From NCBI RefSeq assembly GCF_003347495.1, contig NZ_QCXY01000001.1, positions 1,116,001 through 1,180,000 on the forward strand: 64,000 bases of DNA, written 5' to 3'. The DNA comes from Pleomorphovibrio marinus. GTDB taxonomy: Bacteria; Bacteroidota; Bacteroidia; Cytophagales; Cyclobacteriaceae. The notes under the pieces are model-generated. The model was not told the DNA's origin. It made no database searches and saw only the letters and a list, made by a program, of their open reading frames with translations. Positions 1 to 7,650 of this stretch are shown here, one piece after another. Positions within the stretch are counted from its first letter, which is position 1; each line of letters begins with the position of its first letter. The translations under genes and the position numbers were made by a program.

Positions 1-783
1 AATAGGGACACCCTTGGCATTCCAGGAGCAAAGGTAACCCATGTGTGGTGCCAGGATGTTGAAATCAGTAAAAGCATTTCCAAATCCTCCAATATACCGA
101 CCATAGTGGAAAACCTCGAAGACATAAGGGGAGAGGTGGATGCGGTGATCCTTGCCAGGGACGATCCTGAAAACCATGTGGCCATGGCAAAGCCCTTCTT
201 ATCGGCAGGAATTCCAATTTTTGTGGATAAGCCCTTGGCATTTTCCCAGGAAGACCTGGACTATTTTTCCGGTGAAGTAAAGGCAGGAAAATTCCTGATG
301 TCTTGTTCCTCTATGCGCTATGCACAGGAATGCCGCACTGTGAAAACTGAGCTGAAGACTATTGGAAGGCTTCACCTGGTAACGGCTGTGGGGAAGAAGG
401 ATTGGAAAAAGTACGGGGTACACCTTTTGGAGGCACTTTTCAGCACCCTGGATGACCCTACCCCCACTTGGGTGCAGCATGTAGGTGAAGAGAACAAGGA
501 TGTGGTGGTCCTGGGCTTTGAAGATGGAACCAAGGCAAGCGTGCATTTATTTGCGGATATTTGTGGGACTTTTCAGCTTTCCTTTTTCGGAACCAATGGT
601 TGGAAATTGGCAGAAATAAGGAATTCCTACAGTATGTTTAGGGACAATATGATTGAATTTATTCGCTCGGTAGAGGAGGGTAAAAGTCGTTTGGAATTTG
701 AAAAGACCTACCGCATAATCCGTACAGTGATTGGCGCACAAAAGAGCTTAGAAAATGGGGGCAAAGTTATTCGATTGAACTAA
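1..783 (+). CDS. Gfo/Idh/MocA-family oxidoreductase, 5' truncated by window edge
   Basis: The reading frame is open from base 1, so the true start and the N-terminal Rossmann glycine motif lie outside the window. The visible 261 codons carry the family's second half of the NAD-binding domain, with an ARDDPENH segment and a VDKPLA motif that matches the conserved EKP-type substrate/cofactor motif, followed by the alpha/beta dimerisation domain. Such enzymes oxidise or reduce sugar hydroxyls with NAD(P)H. It lies 6 bases before the first SDR gene, so it is probably the upstream member of the 1-5274 operon. A Gfo/Idh protein next to two SDRs of this type occurs in nonulosonic (sialic-like) acid loci, but the substrate cannot be named from this sequence. 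The family call is secure, the function is open. Confidence 0.85.
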   Translation, partial: NRDTLGIPGAKVTHVWCQDVEISKSISKSSNIPTIVENLEDIRGEVDAVILARDDPENHVAMAKPFLSAGIPIFVDKPLAFSQEDLDYFSGEVKAGKFLMSCSSMRYAQECRTVKTELKTIGRLHLVTAVGKKDWKKYGVHLLEALFSTLDDPTPTWVQHVGEENKDVVVLGFEDGTKASVHLFADICGTFQLSFFGTNGWKLAEIRNSYSMFRDNMIEFIRSVEEGKSRLEFEKTYRIIRTVIGAQKSLENGGKVIRLN

Positions 784-789
784 AAATTT

Positions 790-1566
790 ATGCACGTAAA
801 GGACTTATTGGATTTAAAGGGAAAAGTGATTGTAGTCACCGGGGGGTCGGGTCAATACGGCAAATGCCTGGTGGAAGGTTTGGCTGAGGCCGGAGGCACG
901 GTGATAACCACTTCCCGGGATATAGGCTCCGCTGAGCAAACTGCTGCTGCTTTTCAAGAAAGGGGGCTAAAGGTGTTTCCCTTGGAGCTCGACCAGGGAC
1001 TTCCTGAGTCAGTCACAGCTTTTCGGGAGAGATTGGTGTCGGAATTTGAAAAACTGGACGTGTTTGTAAACAATGCCGTGTCTCGCCCCATGAAGGGCTA
1101 CAAAGCCCCAATTGACCAGTTTTCCGAATCCATGCGTGTAAATGCCACTGGTATGATGGATCTGCTTAGGCAAATGACCGAGCTGATCATTTCGTCGGGT
1201 GGAGGGTCAGTGATCAATATAGCTTCCATGATGGGCATGAAAGGCCCCGACCTGTCAAACTACGAGGGCACTAATATGGGGGATCTTCCTCCGGACTATT
1301 TTTTCCACAACGCGGGCCTGATAAATATCTCCCGCTTTATGGCAAAAATGCATGCCGGGAAAAATATCCGTTTCAATTGCATTAGCCCAGGAGGCCTTTT
1401 TAACCATCAACCCCGTCCTTTCCTGGACAATTATTGTAAAAAGGTCCCCATGCGAAGGATGGCCAACCAAGACGATATCAAAGGGCTGGCCGTTTTGCTA
1501 GCTTCCGAGGCAGGAGCCTATATAAATGGTGAAAACATTCTAATGGATGGAGGTCTCAATGCCTGA
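790..1566 (+). CDS. SDR-family protein lacking the catalytic lysine
   Basis: This 258-aa protein has a classical short-chain dehydrogenase layout: a TGGSGQYG cofactor loop near residue 17, NNA at about 94-96, the catalytic-serine region IAS at about 145, and a C-terminal SPGG plus DGG tail. The active-site YxxxK is altered. The expected position reads YFFHN (Tyr170, Asn174), and the upstream Tyr158 is also followed by Asn at +4, so no catalytic lysine is visible. Surrounding segments (YEGT, AGLINISR) resemble SDRs linked to legionaminic/sialic-type sugar loci. It overlaps the next SDR by 8 bases, which suggests the two work as a pair, with this one perhaps a structural partner or a modified enzyme. 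NAD(P) binding is likely, catalysis uncertain. Confidence 0.85.
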   Translation: MHVKDLLDLKGKVIVVTGGSGQYGKCLVEGLAEAGGTVITTSRDIGSAEQTAAAFQERGLKVFPLELDQGLPESVTAFRERLVSEFEKLDVFVNNAVSRPMKGYKAPIDQFSESMRVNATGMMDLLRQMTELIISSGGGSVINIASMMGMKGPDLSNYEGTNMGDLPPDYFFHNAGLINISRFMAKMHAGKNIRFNCISPGGLFNHQPRPFLDNYCKKVPMRRMANQDDIKGLAVLLASEAGAYINGENILMDGGLNA

Positions 1567-2371
1567 TCCCTATAATGTGCAGGAAGACGGATTTGAAGCT
1601 CTCTTTGGGTTGCAAGGAAAGGTGATATGGGTAGTTGGAGGAGCAGGCTATTTAGGTTCGGCCATTGTAAAATTACTGGTTTCGGCAGGTGCCCGGGTAG
1701 TCTGTGCCGATTTGGGTGATAGAAGCAAAATGTTTGTAGGGGAAAACGGGCTTTATCCCAAGGTCGTCCCGGTTGCCTTGGACATTACCGAAGAAGAGCA
1801 AGTGGAGGATTTTGCCTCGGCACTTAGTGAATCCCTTGGCATTCCAGATGGTGTGGTGAACCTCACCTTCGCATCTACTACTAAGAAATTTGATGAATTG
1901 ACTGCTGCTGAATTTGACAAGGTCAATCAGGGAGGGATCACCTCCAGCTTTGTTTTTGGTAGAAAGGCATGTGACCTGATGGCTCAGCAAGGTGCAGGAA
2001 GTATGGTACTGTTTTCGAGCATGTACGGCATGGTAACCCCGGATCCTTCGGTGTATGAACCACCGTTAAACCCAAATCCCATTGAATATGGCGTAGGAAA
2101 AGCAGGTATCATACAAATGGCAAAGTATTTTGCCATGCAATACGGGTCTCAGGGCGTACGCTGCAATTGTGTATCACCCGGGCCTTTTCCAAATAGGGAT
2201 GTTCAAGAAAGCCAGCCAGGATTTGTGAAAAGATTGGCAGAAAAAACACTGTTAAATAGAGTAGGAAATCCTCCCGAAGTTGCCGGTGCTGTCTGTTTTT
2301 TGCTGTCCTCAGCTGCCTCATTCATAACGGGACATAATTTGGTAGTAGATGGGGGGTGGACGAGCTTATAA
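1559..2371 (+). CDS. SDR-family NAD(P)-dependent oxidoreductase
   Basis: The 270-aa protein has a Rossmann GGAGYLG cofactor loop near residue 27, a SS catalytic serine pair near 153, and an intact YGVGK active site (Tyr177, Lys181). The usual NNAG motif is replaced by NLTF. A C-terminal GHNLVVDGG is typical of the family. The ATG at 1559 overlaps the stop of the preceding SDR, consistent with translational coupling; an in-frame ATG at 1547 would add four residues. Because its neighbour lacks the catalytic lysine, this is the better candidate for the active subunit of the pair. The substrate is probably a sugar or sugar acid, by context only. Confidence 0.87.
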   Translation: MPDPYNVQEDGFEALFGLQGKVIWVVGGAGYLGSAIVKLLVSAGARVVCADLGDRSKMFVGENGLYPKVVPVALDITEEEQVEDFASALSESLGIPDGVVNLTFASTTKKFDELTAAEFDKVNQGGITSSFVFGRKACDLMAQQGAGSMVLFSSMYGMVTPDPSVYEPPLNPNPIEYGVGKAGIIQMAKYFAMQYGSQGVRCNCVSPGPFPNRDVQESQPGFVKRLAEKTLLNRVGNPPEVAGAVCFLLSSAASFITGHNLVVDGGWTSL

Positions 2372-2403
2372 ATAAACTGAATCAATAACTAATCATATTT
2401 ATC

Positions 2404-2790
2404 ATGGAAAAGATAATCCACCCGAAAAGAGATGCCAACTTTGTGACAGGAGCATATTCAGATGCAGTGCTGGTAGATGGGTTTTTGTTTGTCTCTGGAC
2501 AGGCATCGGTTGATTTTGAAACCTCCCAGTTTGTCCTAGGGACCATTGAGGAGGAAACACGACGGACCTTGGACAATATTAAAGCGATAGTGGAGACTGC
2601 CGGGGCCAGTATGGATGATATCGTGAAATGTGGTGTTCATCTGGCCGATATACAGGAGTTTGACCGATACAATGAAGTGTATGCAAGCTATTTTACCAAA
2701 GTGAAGCCTGCCCGAATTACCGTTCAGTCGGTGCTAGCGGAAGGGATCAAGGTAGAGATTGATTGCATAGTAAGGATGCCTAAGAACTGA
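2404..2790 (+). CDS. RidA-family (YjgF/YER057c/UK114) protein
   Basis: This 128-aa protein is of normal family length. It has the FVSGQA segment, the ARITVQ segment holding the conserved arginine that binds the carboxylate of imino acids, and VEIDCIV at the end of the fold. Rid proteins form trimers and hydrolyse reactive enamine/imine intermediates in the cytoplasm, and some subgroups act as catabolic deaminases. It sits 32 bases after the second SDR and 5 bases before a dipeptidase, so it belongs to the same transcript. A pathway that produces an imine, for example from an amino sugar or amino acid conjugate, would explain its presence. That link is inference. Confidence 0.9.
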   Translation: MEKIIHPKRDANFVTGAYSDAVLVDGFLFVSGQASVDFETSQFVLGTIEEETRRTLDNIKAIVETAGASMDDIVKCGVHLADIQEFDRYNEVYASYFTKVKPARITVQSVLAEGIKVEIDCIVRMPKN

Positions 2791-2795
2791 AAAGC

Positions 2796-3881
2796 ATGAA
2801 GAAGCGGCTTATTATCGATGCACATTTGGATTTGGCCATGAATGCCATAGAGTGGAACCGTGATCTTCGAATGGAGCTCAAACAGGTGCGGCAGATGGAA
2901 ATGCATATGAAGGACAAGCCAGACAGGGGGCGCGGAACGGTGACATTGCCAGAATTGCGTAAAGGCAAAATTGGAATAGTAGTAGCCACTCAACTGGCCC
3001 GTTATTCACCCCCGGATTCAGCACTTGCCGGATGGAACTCACCCCAGCAGGCCTGGGCCATGACGCAAGCCCAACTGGCATGGTATAGGGAAATGGAATC
3101 CCTGGGTGAAATGAAGCAAATTACTACCCGAACCGGGCTGGATGAAATGGTGGACCTATGGGAAGATGAAAACATTCCCGATGAGAAAAAGCCCATTGGC
3201 TATATCCTTAGCCTGGAGGGAGCAGATTCCTTGGTGGAGGTTTCCTACTTGGATAGGGCATATGCCTACGGAGTAAGGGCGTTGGGCTTATCGCATTTTG
3301 GTCCTGGAAGGTATGCTCCCGGCACCAAAATGGAAGGCCCCATCACCGAAAGGGGCAAGGAGCTTTTGGAAACCATGGGATGTCTAAACATGATTCTGGA
3401 TGTTACCCATTTGACTGACCAAGGATTTGAGCAGGCCTTGGACCTTTATAAGGGACCTATTTGGGCCAGTCACCATAATGTGCGGAAGGTCGTTCCCCAC
3501 CAGCGCCAACTCACCGATGGGCAGATCAAACGACTAGTGGAAAGGAATGCGGTGATAGGAGGAATGCTGGATTGCTGGGCTATGGATATTCGCTTTATAG
3601 ATACTGTCTCGGATCCGTGGCAACTGGATATCAAACTGGAACAGCTTATTGACCATTGGGACCATATTTGCCAATTGGCCGGAAATTCCTTGCACGTGGC
3701 CATTGGGAGTGACCTGGATGGTATATTTGGTACCGAGCAGTCCCCGTGGGACATGAATTCCATTGCAGATTTGCGCAAGTACGAATACCTCTTGGAGAAA
3801 AGGGGCTATAGTGATGCAGACATTGACAATATTTTCCATGCCAACTGGCTAAGGTTTTTGAGAAGAAACTTGCCGGTATAA
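2796..3881 (+). CDS. Membrane dipeptidase family (peptidase M19)
   Basis: The 361-aa protein starts with the metal-binding HLD motif (His10, Asp12). It also carries the SLEGAD segment with the bridging glutamate, DVTHLTD, ASHHNVR and the C-terminal GSDLDG loop, all in the M19 (renal dipeptidase-like) order. Family members are binuclear zinc enzymes that cleave dipeptides or related amides, including beta-lactam-like substrates. There is no signal peptide, so it should act in the cytoplasm. It starts 5 bases after ridA and ends 13 bases before a ceramidase-like gene, placing it inside the operon. An amide-bearing substrate is plausible, but unproven. Confidence 0.9.
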   Translation: MKKRLIIDAHLDLAMNAIEWNRDLRMELKQVRQMEMHMKDKPDRGRGTVTLPELRKGKIGIVVATQLARYSPPDSALAGWNSPQQAWAMTQAQLAWYREMESLGEMKQITTRTGLDEMVDLWEDENIPDEKKPIGYILSLEGADSLVEVSYLDRAYAYGVRALGLSHFGPGRYAPGTKMEGPITERGKELLETMGCLNMILDVTHLTDQGFEQALDLYKGPIWASHHNVRKVVPHQRQLTDGQIKRLVERNAVIGGMLDCWAMDIRFIDTVSDPWQLDIKLEQLIDHWDHICQLAGNSLHVAIGSDLDGIFGTEQSPWDMNSIADLRKYEYLLEKRGYSDADIDNIFHANWLRFLRRNLPV

Positions 3882-3894
3882 CACCCAAGATACC

Positions 3895-5274
3895 ATGAAC
3901 ACAAGTGACAATTCCCTCTATGCCGGCGCAGCCCTGGTGGATACGACCCCTCCCTTGGGGACAGTGATCAACGGCGACTTCGTACCCCATTATGCCACCA
4001 AAATCCACGATCCCCTTTTTGCAAAGGCATTGGTACTTCAAAATAAGGATACCAGCTTGGTGTTTGTGGTCGTGGATATTTGTGTGATGGGGCAGGAACT
4101 TTTGGATAAGACAAAAAAACGAATCAGCCAAAGTTTGGGTATACCTGCTTCCCATATTTTGATCAGCAGCACACATACGCATGCGGCAGGGGCTGTGGAG
4201 GAGGTTCACTTTGTGCAAGCAGACCTTGCCTACCGGAGCCAACTACCGGGACGGATATGTGAGGCTGTGGAAGCCGCCCATAAAAGCCTCCAACCCGCAG
4301 AGATAGCCTTTGGAAAGGTTTCCGCCCCCGAGCATGTGAGATGTAGAAGGTATCATATGGCTGAAGATTACGAATCGCTAAACCCTGTGACTGGGAAACC
4401 TGACCAGGTCAAAACAAACCCTTTTGGAGTGGAAGACAAGGTTAAAGGTTCTGTATCCACTCCCGATAGAGAGCTTTCCTTTATGGCCGTCAGGGGGAAG
4501 GATGGGCATTGGATAAGCGTCCTGGCCAATTATGGGCTTCATTATGTGGGGGATTGGGAAAATGGTACCATTTCCGCGGACTATTTTGGTTATTTTTGTC
4601 GAGCTCTTATGAAAAGGCTGGAGGCTGATGAGCACTTTGTAGGAATTTTGAGCAACGGTACCAGTGGGGATGTCAATATCTGGGATTTTATTCAGCCTGG
4701 CACCTACCCCAAAGAACATTTCGCAAAAAGTGAATTCATAGGGGAAGATTTGGCCTCTCGCCTTGTAAATGCAGTCCCCTACCTGGTTTGGGAAGACCAG
4801 CCTCGTCTTGCTGCCTTACAGGAAGATCTTTCTCTACGCAGAAGGATGCCCACTGAAATGGAACTAGAACATGCCCGCAGAATTATAGCGAAGGGAGGCT
4901 TGGAAAACCTCGTGCCCAATGCCGAGGGCTGGATAAAGCTCTATGCCCGGGAGCAATTGCTCTTGGCGGAATACCCTGCAGAGTTGGCTCTTCCCATCCA
5001 GTGTTTTCAAGTAGGTGTTGGAAGGATCGGTGCCTTGCCTGGTGAAATTTTCGCCTCCACCGGATTAAAGCTTAAGAAATCCATCGACGGACCTTACTTT
5101 ACGATTGGCCTGGCAAATGGAAATGTAGGCTATATACCTCCTGCTAAGGAATTGGAAATGGGTGGCTACGAAACTTGGCGCTGCAGAATCAGCAACCTAA
5201 GCAAAGAGGCGGAGGAGGACATTGTGAATTGCTTGGTACGGGTGGCGGAAGGGGTTTTTGGTGATGAGGGGTGA
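3895..5274 (+). CDS. Neutral/alkaline ceramidase-like N-terminal domain protein
   Basis: This 459-aa protein opens with the DTTPPLG and HDPLFAKALV segments seen in neutral ceramidase-type proteins, and has a STHTHAAG zinc-site segment near residue 93. It lacks the long C-terminal domain of true secreted ceramidases and shows no signal peptide, so a cytoplasmic zinc amidase or related hydrolase is more likely than a sphingolipid enzyme. It is the last gene of the 1-5274 operon; the next gene begins after about 105 bases. The pairing with an M19 dipeptidase and RidA suggests consecutive amide-bond and imine chemistry. The family call is fairly firm, the substrate unknown. Confidence 0.75.
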   Translation: MNTSDNSLYAGAALVDTTPPLGTVINGDFVPHYATKIHDPLFAKALVLQNKDTSLVFVVVDICVMGQELLDKTKKRISQSLGIPASHILISSTHTHAAGAVEEVHFVQADLAYRSQLPGRICEAVEAAHKSLQPAEIAFGKVSAPEHVRCRRYHMAEDYESLNPVTGKPDQVKTNPFGVEDKVKGSVSTPDRELSFMAVRGKDGHWISVLANYGLHYVGDWENGTISADYFGYFCRALMKRLEADEHFVGILSNGTSGDVNIWDFIQPGTYPKEHFAKSEFIGEDLASRLVNAVPYLVWEDQPRLAALQEDLSLRRRMPTEMELEHARRIIAKGGLENLVPNAEGWIKLYAREQLLLAEYPAELALPIQCFQVGVGRIGALPGEIFASTGLKLKKSIDGPYFTIGLANGNVGYIPPAKELEMGGYETWRCRISNLSKEAEEDIVNCLVRVAEGVFGDEG

Positions 5275-5379
5275 TCTTGTATTGGGTCTACGAGAGGGGG
5301 CTTATTATTTCTGGGGTTTTTTCAGGTAATTCATTTTTGATTCCTGGAATTTTTCAGTTTTTTAGCGAAATAAAAAAGA

Positions 5380-6309
5380 ATGAAAAACCTGGATATAAAA
5401 AAGGTAAGACTTCACGAAATTGAGCAATTGCAGAGAATTGGCAGACAGACTTTTATCGAAACTTCGGTTTTTAAATTTCTACTACAACCTTTCCCTTTTT
5501 ACCATAAAGGGAAAAATCTTTTCAAGATCGCGTTGTTGTTATTTATTGTTGGGTTTTTGTTTGAATATTTTTTTATTCCTTACGAAAGAAGTTTTACGGA
5601 ACACAGGTTTAATTATTTTATAATCAGTGGTTTTCATATTGGGATTGCCACCTGTATTTACCTTGGCTATTTTTTCATTGTAAGTCACATAATTAGTGAA
5701 GATGACTGGAAACTCTACAAAGAACTATTGGCGATTTTTTTTCTGTTAGGGCTTATCGGGGTTGGGGAGTGGCTGATTCGGGATATCATTTATGACAATA
5801 GTTATAATTTTTCTTTGGAAATGTTTCTTGTGGAATTGGTGCATGCTTATTTATCTGGTACGATAATTATCATCCTGACGTATACTATCATTTACCATAC
5901 CCAAAAGAAAAAAAACAGTCTCCATGCGGATCAATTAAGGCTTGAAAATAAACGTGTTCCAGTTATCTCTACTTTGGAAATCCGAGCCCAGATACCCTCT
6001 GATAATTTTATTTTGAACCCTTCCTGTCTGATTATGGCCCGAGCAGATGGCAATTATGTGGAATTCTTTGTTCTTGATGCAGAAAAAGTAATAAAATTGG
6101 TGAAAAGAATCACCCTATCAAATGCCTACGAACAACTAAAAAAATTCGATTTCATCCAAAAGACGCATAGAGCCTATCTCATCAATTCCAATTACCTGGA
6201 AGAGGTAAATGGTAATGCGCAAGGCTACCAATTGAAGCTTAAATTTCTTGATTTTCCAGTACCCGTTTCTCGCAATCATCTCAAGGATTTCAATCAGGCC
6301 ATGGCCTGA
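5380..6309 (+). CDS. Membrane-anchored LytTR transcriptional regulator with GNAT-like N-terminus
   Basis: The 309-aa protein has about four hydrophobic segments between residues 48 and 172 and a LytTR DNA-binding domain from about residue 205 to the end (ADGNYVEF, THRAYLIN and VSRNHL are typical blocks). Bacteroidota often hold such regulators in the membrane beside the gene they control, here the acyltransferase 128 bases downstream. Residues 5-28 (KVRLHEIEQLQRIGRQTF, then IET) resemble the first helix of a GNAT acetyltransferase, while LLQPFPFY at about 34 is where this regulator family normally begins. No ATG or GTG lies between, so the ORF looks like a fusion of an acetyltransferase start with a LytTR gene. 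The true start is therefore uncertain. Confidence 0.82.
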   Translation: MKNLDIKKVRLHEIEQLQRIGRQTFIETSVFKFLLQPFPFYHKGKNLFKIALLLFIVGFLFEYFFIPYERSFTEHRFNYFIISGFHIGIATCIYLGYFFIVSHIISEDDWKLYKELLAIFFLLGLIGVGEWLIRDIIYDNSYNFSLEMFLVELVHAYLSGTIIIILTYTIIYHTQKKKNSLHADQLRLENKRVPVISTLEIRAQIPSDNFILNPSCLIMARADGNYVEFFVLDAEKVIKLVKRITLSNAYEQLKKFDFIQKTHRAYLINSNYLEEVNGNAQGYQLKLKFLDFPVPVSRNHLKDFNQAMA

Positions 6310-6437
6310 TCCATCTGTCATCCGCCACATGCTCCTGTACCTTAACACAAAAACTTGTCGGCTGTCACATAGGCTTGACACCCACACCAAGAGAGTAAAA
6401 ACCAGCCATACTTTTTTATAGGTTTGATAAAAAAACA

Positions 6438-7637
6438 ATGACTACTATGCGCAGACATGATCTTGACTGGTTAAGGGTTATCGTATTTGGCCTACTCATT
6501 TTTTATCACGTGGGGATGTTTTTTGTTCCCTGGGGCTGGCACATAAAGAACAATATCCTCTACGAGTGGCTAAAAATACCTATGGCCTTTTTACATCAAT
6601 GGCGGCTGCCCATTCTTTTTGTGATCTCTGGCATGGGGACTGCTTTTGCCCTTTCCTTTAGATCAGGAGGGAAATTTATAAAAGAGCGTTGGTTGCGGTT
6701 AGGGATCCCCCTTATTTTTGGGATGTTGGTGATAATTCCTCCCCAAGTGTATATCGAGCGCCTTTACAAAGGAAATGTGAACGCTTCCTATGCTGGGTTT
6801 TATTTCAATGATGCCTTTACACAAGGTGTATATCCTGCTGGGAACATCAGCTGGCATCACCTTTGGTTTTTGCCTTATTTGCTGGTGTTTTCCATGATGT
6901 TGACCCCTGTGTTTTTAGCCCTTCGAAAGCATCCGAATGGAAAGTTTCTTACCTGGATACGCTCGGGACTTCAAAAAAGCCCGTATTTTCTATTCTGGGG
7001 CATTATTCCCTTATACCTGTACGAGGCTTTTCTGGAACCCTTTTTTGAAGTAACGCATAACCTCACTTCAGATTGGTTTAACTTCATTAGTAGCCTTACC
7101 TTCTTTTTTTACGGATACCTGCTCATACATGTCAAAAAAGAATTTTGGTCTGCACTAGATAAAATTAAATCAAGAACGCTCCTGATTGGGACGGTGACAT
7201 TTAGCCTACAGTTGGTTATTTGGTATTTTATTCAAGATTCCTTGTGGGTACACTTAGTAGAAGCTGCCATAAAAGTCACCAATATATGGGCATGGATTAT
7301 CACCATCTTTGGATTTGCCGCTAAATATTTAAATCGACCAAGTCCTAGGCTGACTTATCTGAACCAAGCAGTTTACCCCTTTTACATTTTACATCAAACG
7401 GTTACCGTAATTATCGGGTACTTTATTTATGACAGTCATTGGAGCTTTACCCCAAAGTTTATAATAATGGTCAGTGGAACCTTTGGCGTCAGTTGGTTGA
7501 TCTATGAGTTTTTGATCAGAAGGATCCCCGTTGTGTGGCCTCTTTTTGGTTTGAAAAAGATCGCTCGAACATCGGTTAATAAGGCTACGAGTATTTCGAC
7601 ACAGCATAAAAGACTTGTTAGAGGTGTAAACAGGTGA
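6438..7637 (+). CDS. Acyltransferase-3 family membrane protein
   Basis: This 399-aa integral membrane protein begins with the family signature RHDLDWLRV, with FYHVGMFF just after it, contains LFVISGMG near residue 62 and shows about ten hydrophobic spans. Acyltransferase-3 proteins transfer acetyl, succinyl or similar groups to extracytoplasmic glycans and lipids. It follows the LytTR regulator by 128 bases, a frequent pairing in Bacteroidota, and may be its target. The C-terminal 25 residues are basic and cytoplasmic. The donor and acceptor cannot be told. Confidence 0.85.
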   Translation: MTTMRRHDLDWLRVIVFGLLIFYHVGMFFVPWGWHIKNNILYEWLKIPMAFLHQWRLPILFVISGMGTAFALSFRSGGKFIKERWLRLGIPLIFGMLVIIPPQVYIERLYKGNVNASYAGFYFNDAFTQGVYPAGNISWHHLWFLPYLLVFSMMLTPVFLALRKHPNGKFLTWIRSGLQKSPYFLFWGIIPLYLYEAFLEPFFEVTHNLTSDWFNFISSLTFFFYGYLLIHVKKEFWSALDKIKSRTLLIGTVTFSLQLVIWYFIQDSLWVHLVEAAIKVTNIWAWIITIFGFAAKYLNRPSPRLTYLNQAVYPFYILHQTVTVIIGYFIYDSHWSFTPKFIIMVSGTFGVSWLIYEFLIRRIPVVWPLFGLKKIARTSVNKATSISTQHKRLVRGVNR

Positions 7638-7650
7638 TTAAAGCCAATTC

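Noticed and set aside
5420-5623. 67-aa ORF in another frame of the LytTR gene
   Set aside because: Shadow of the real reading frame; no independent features.
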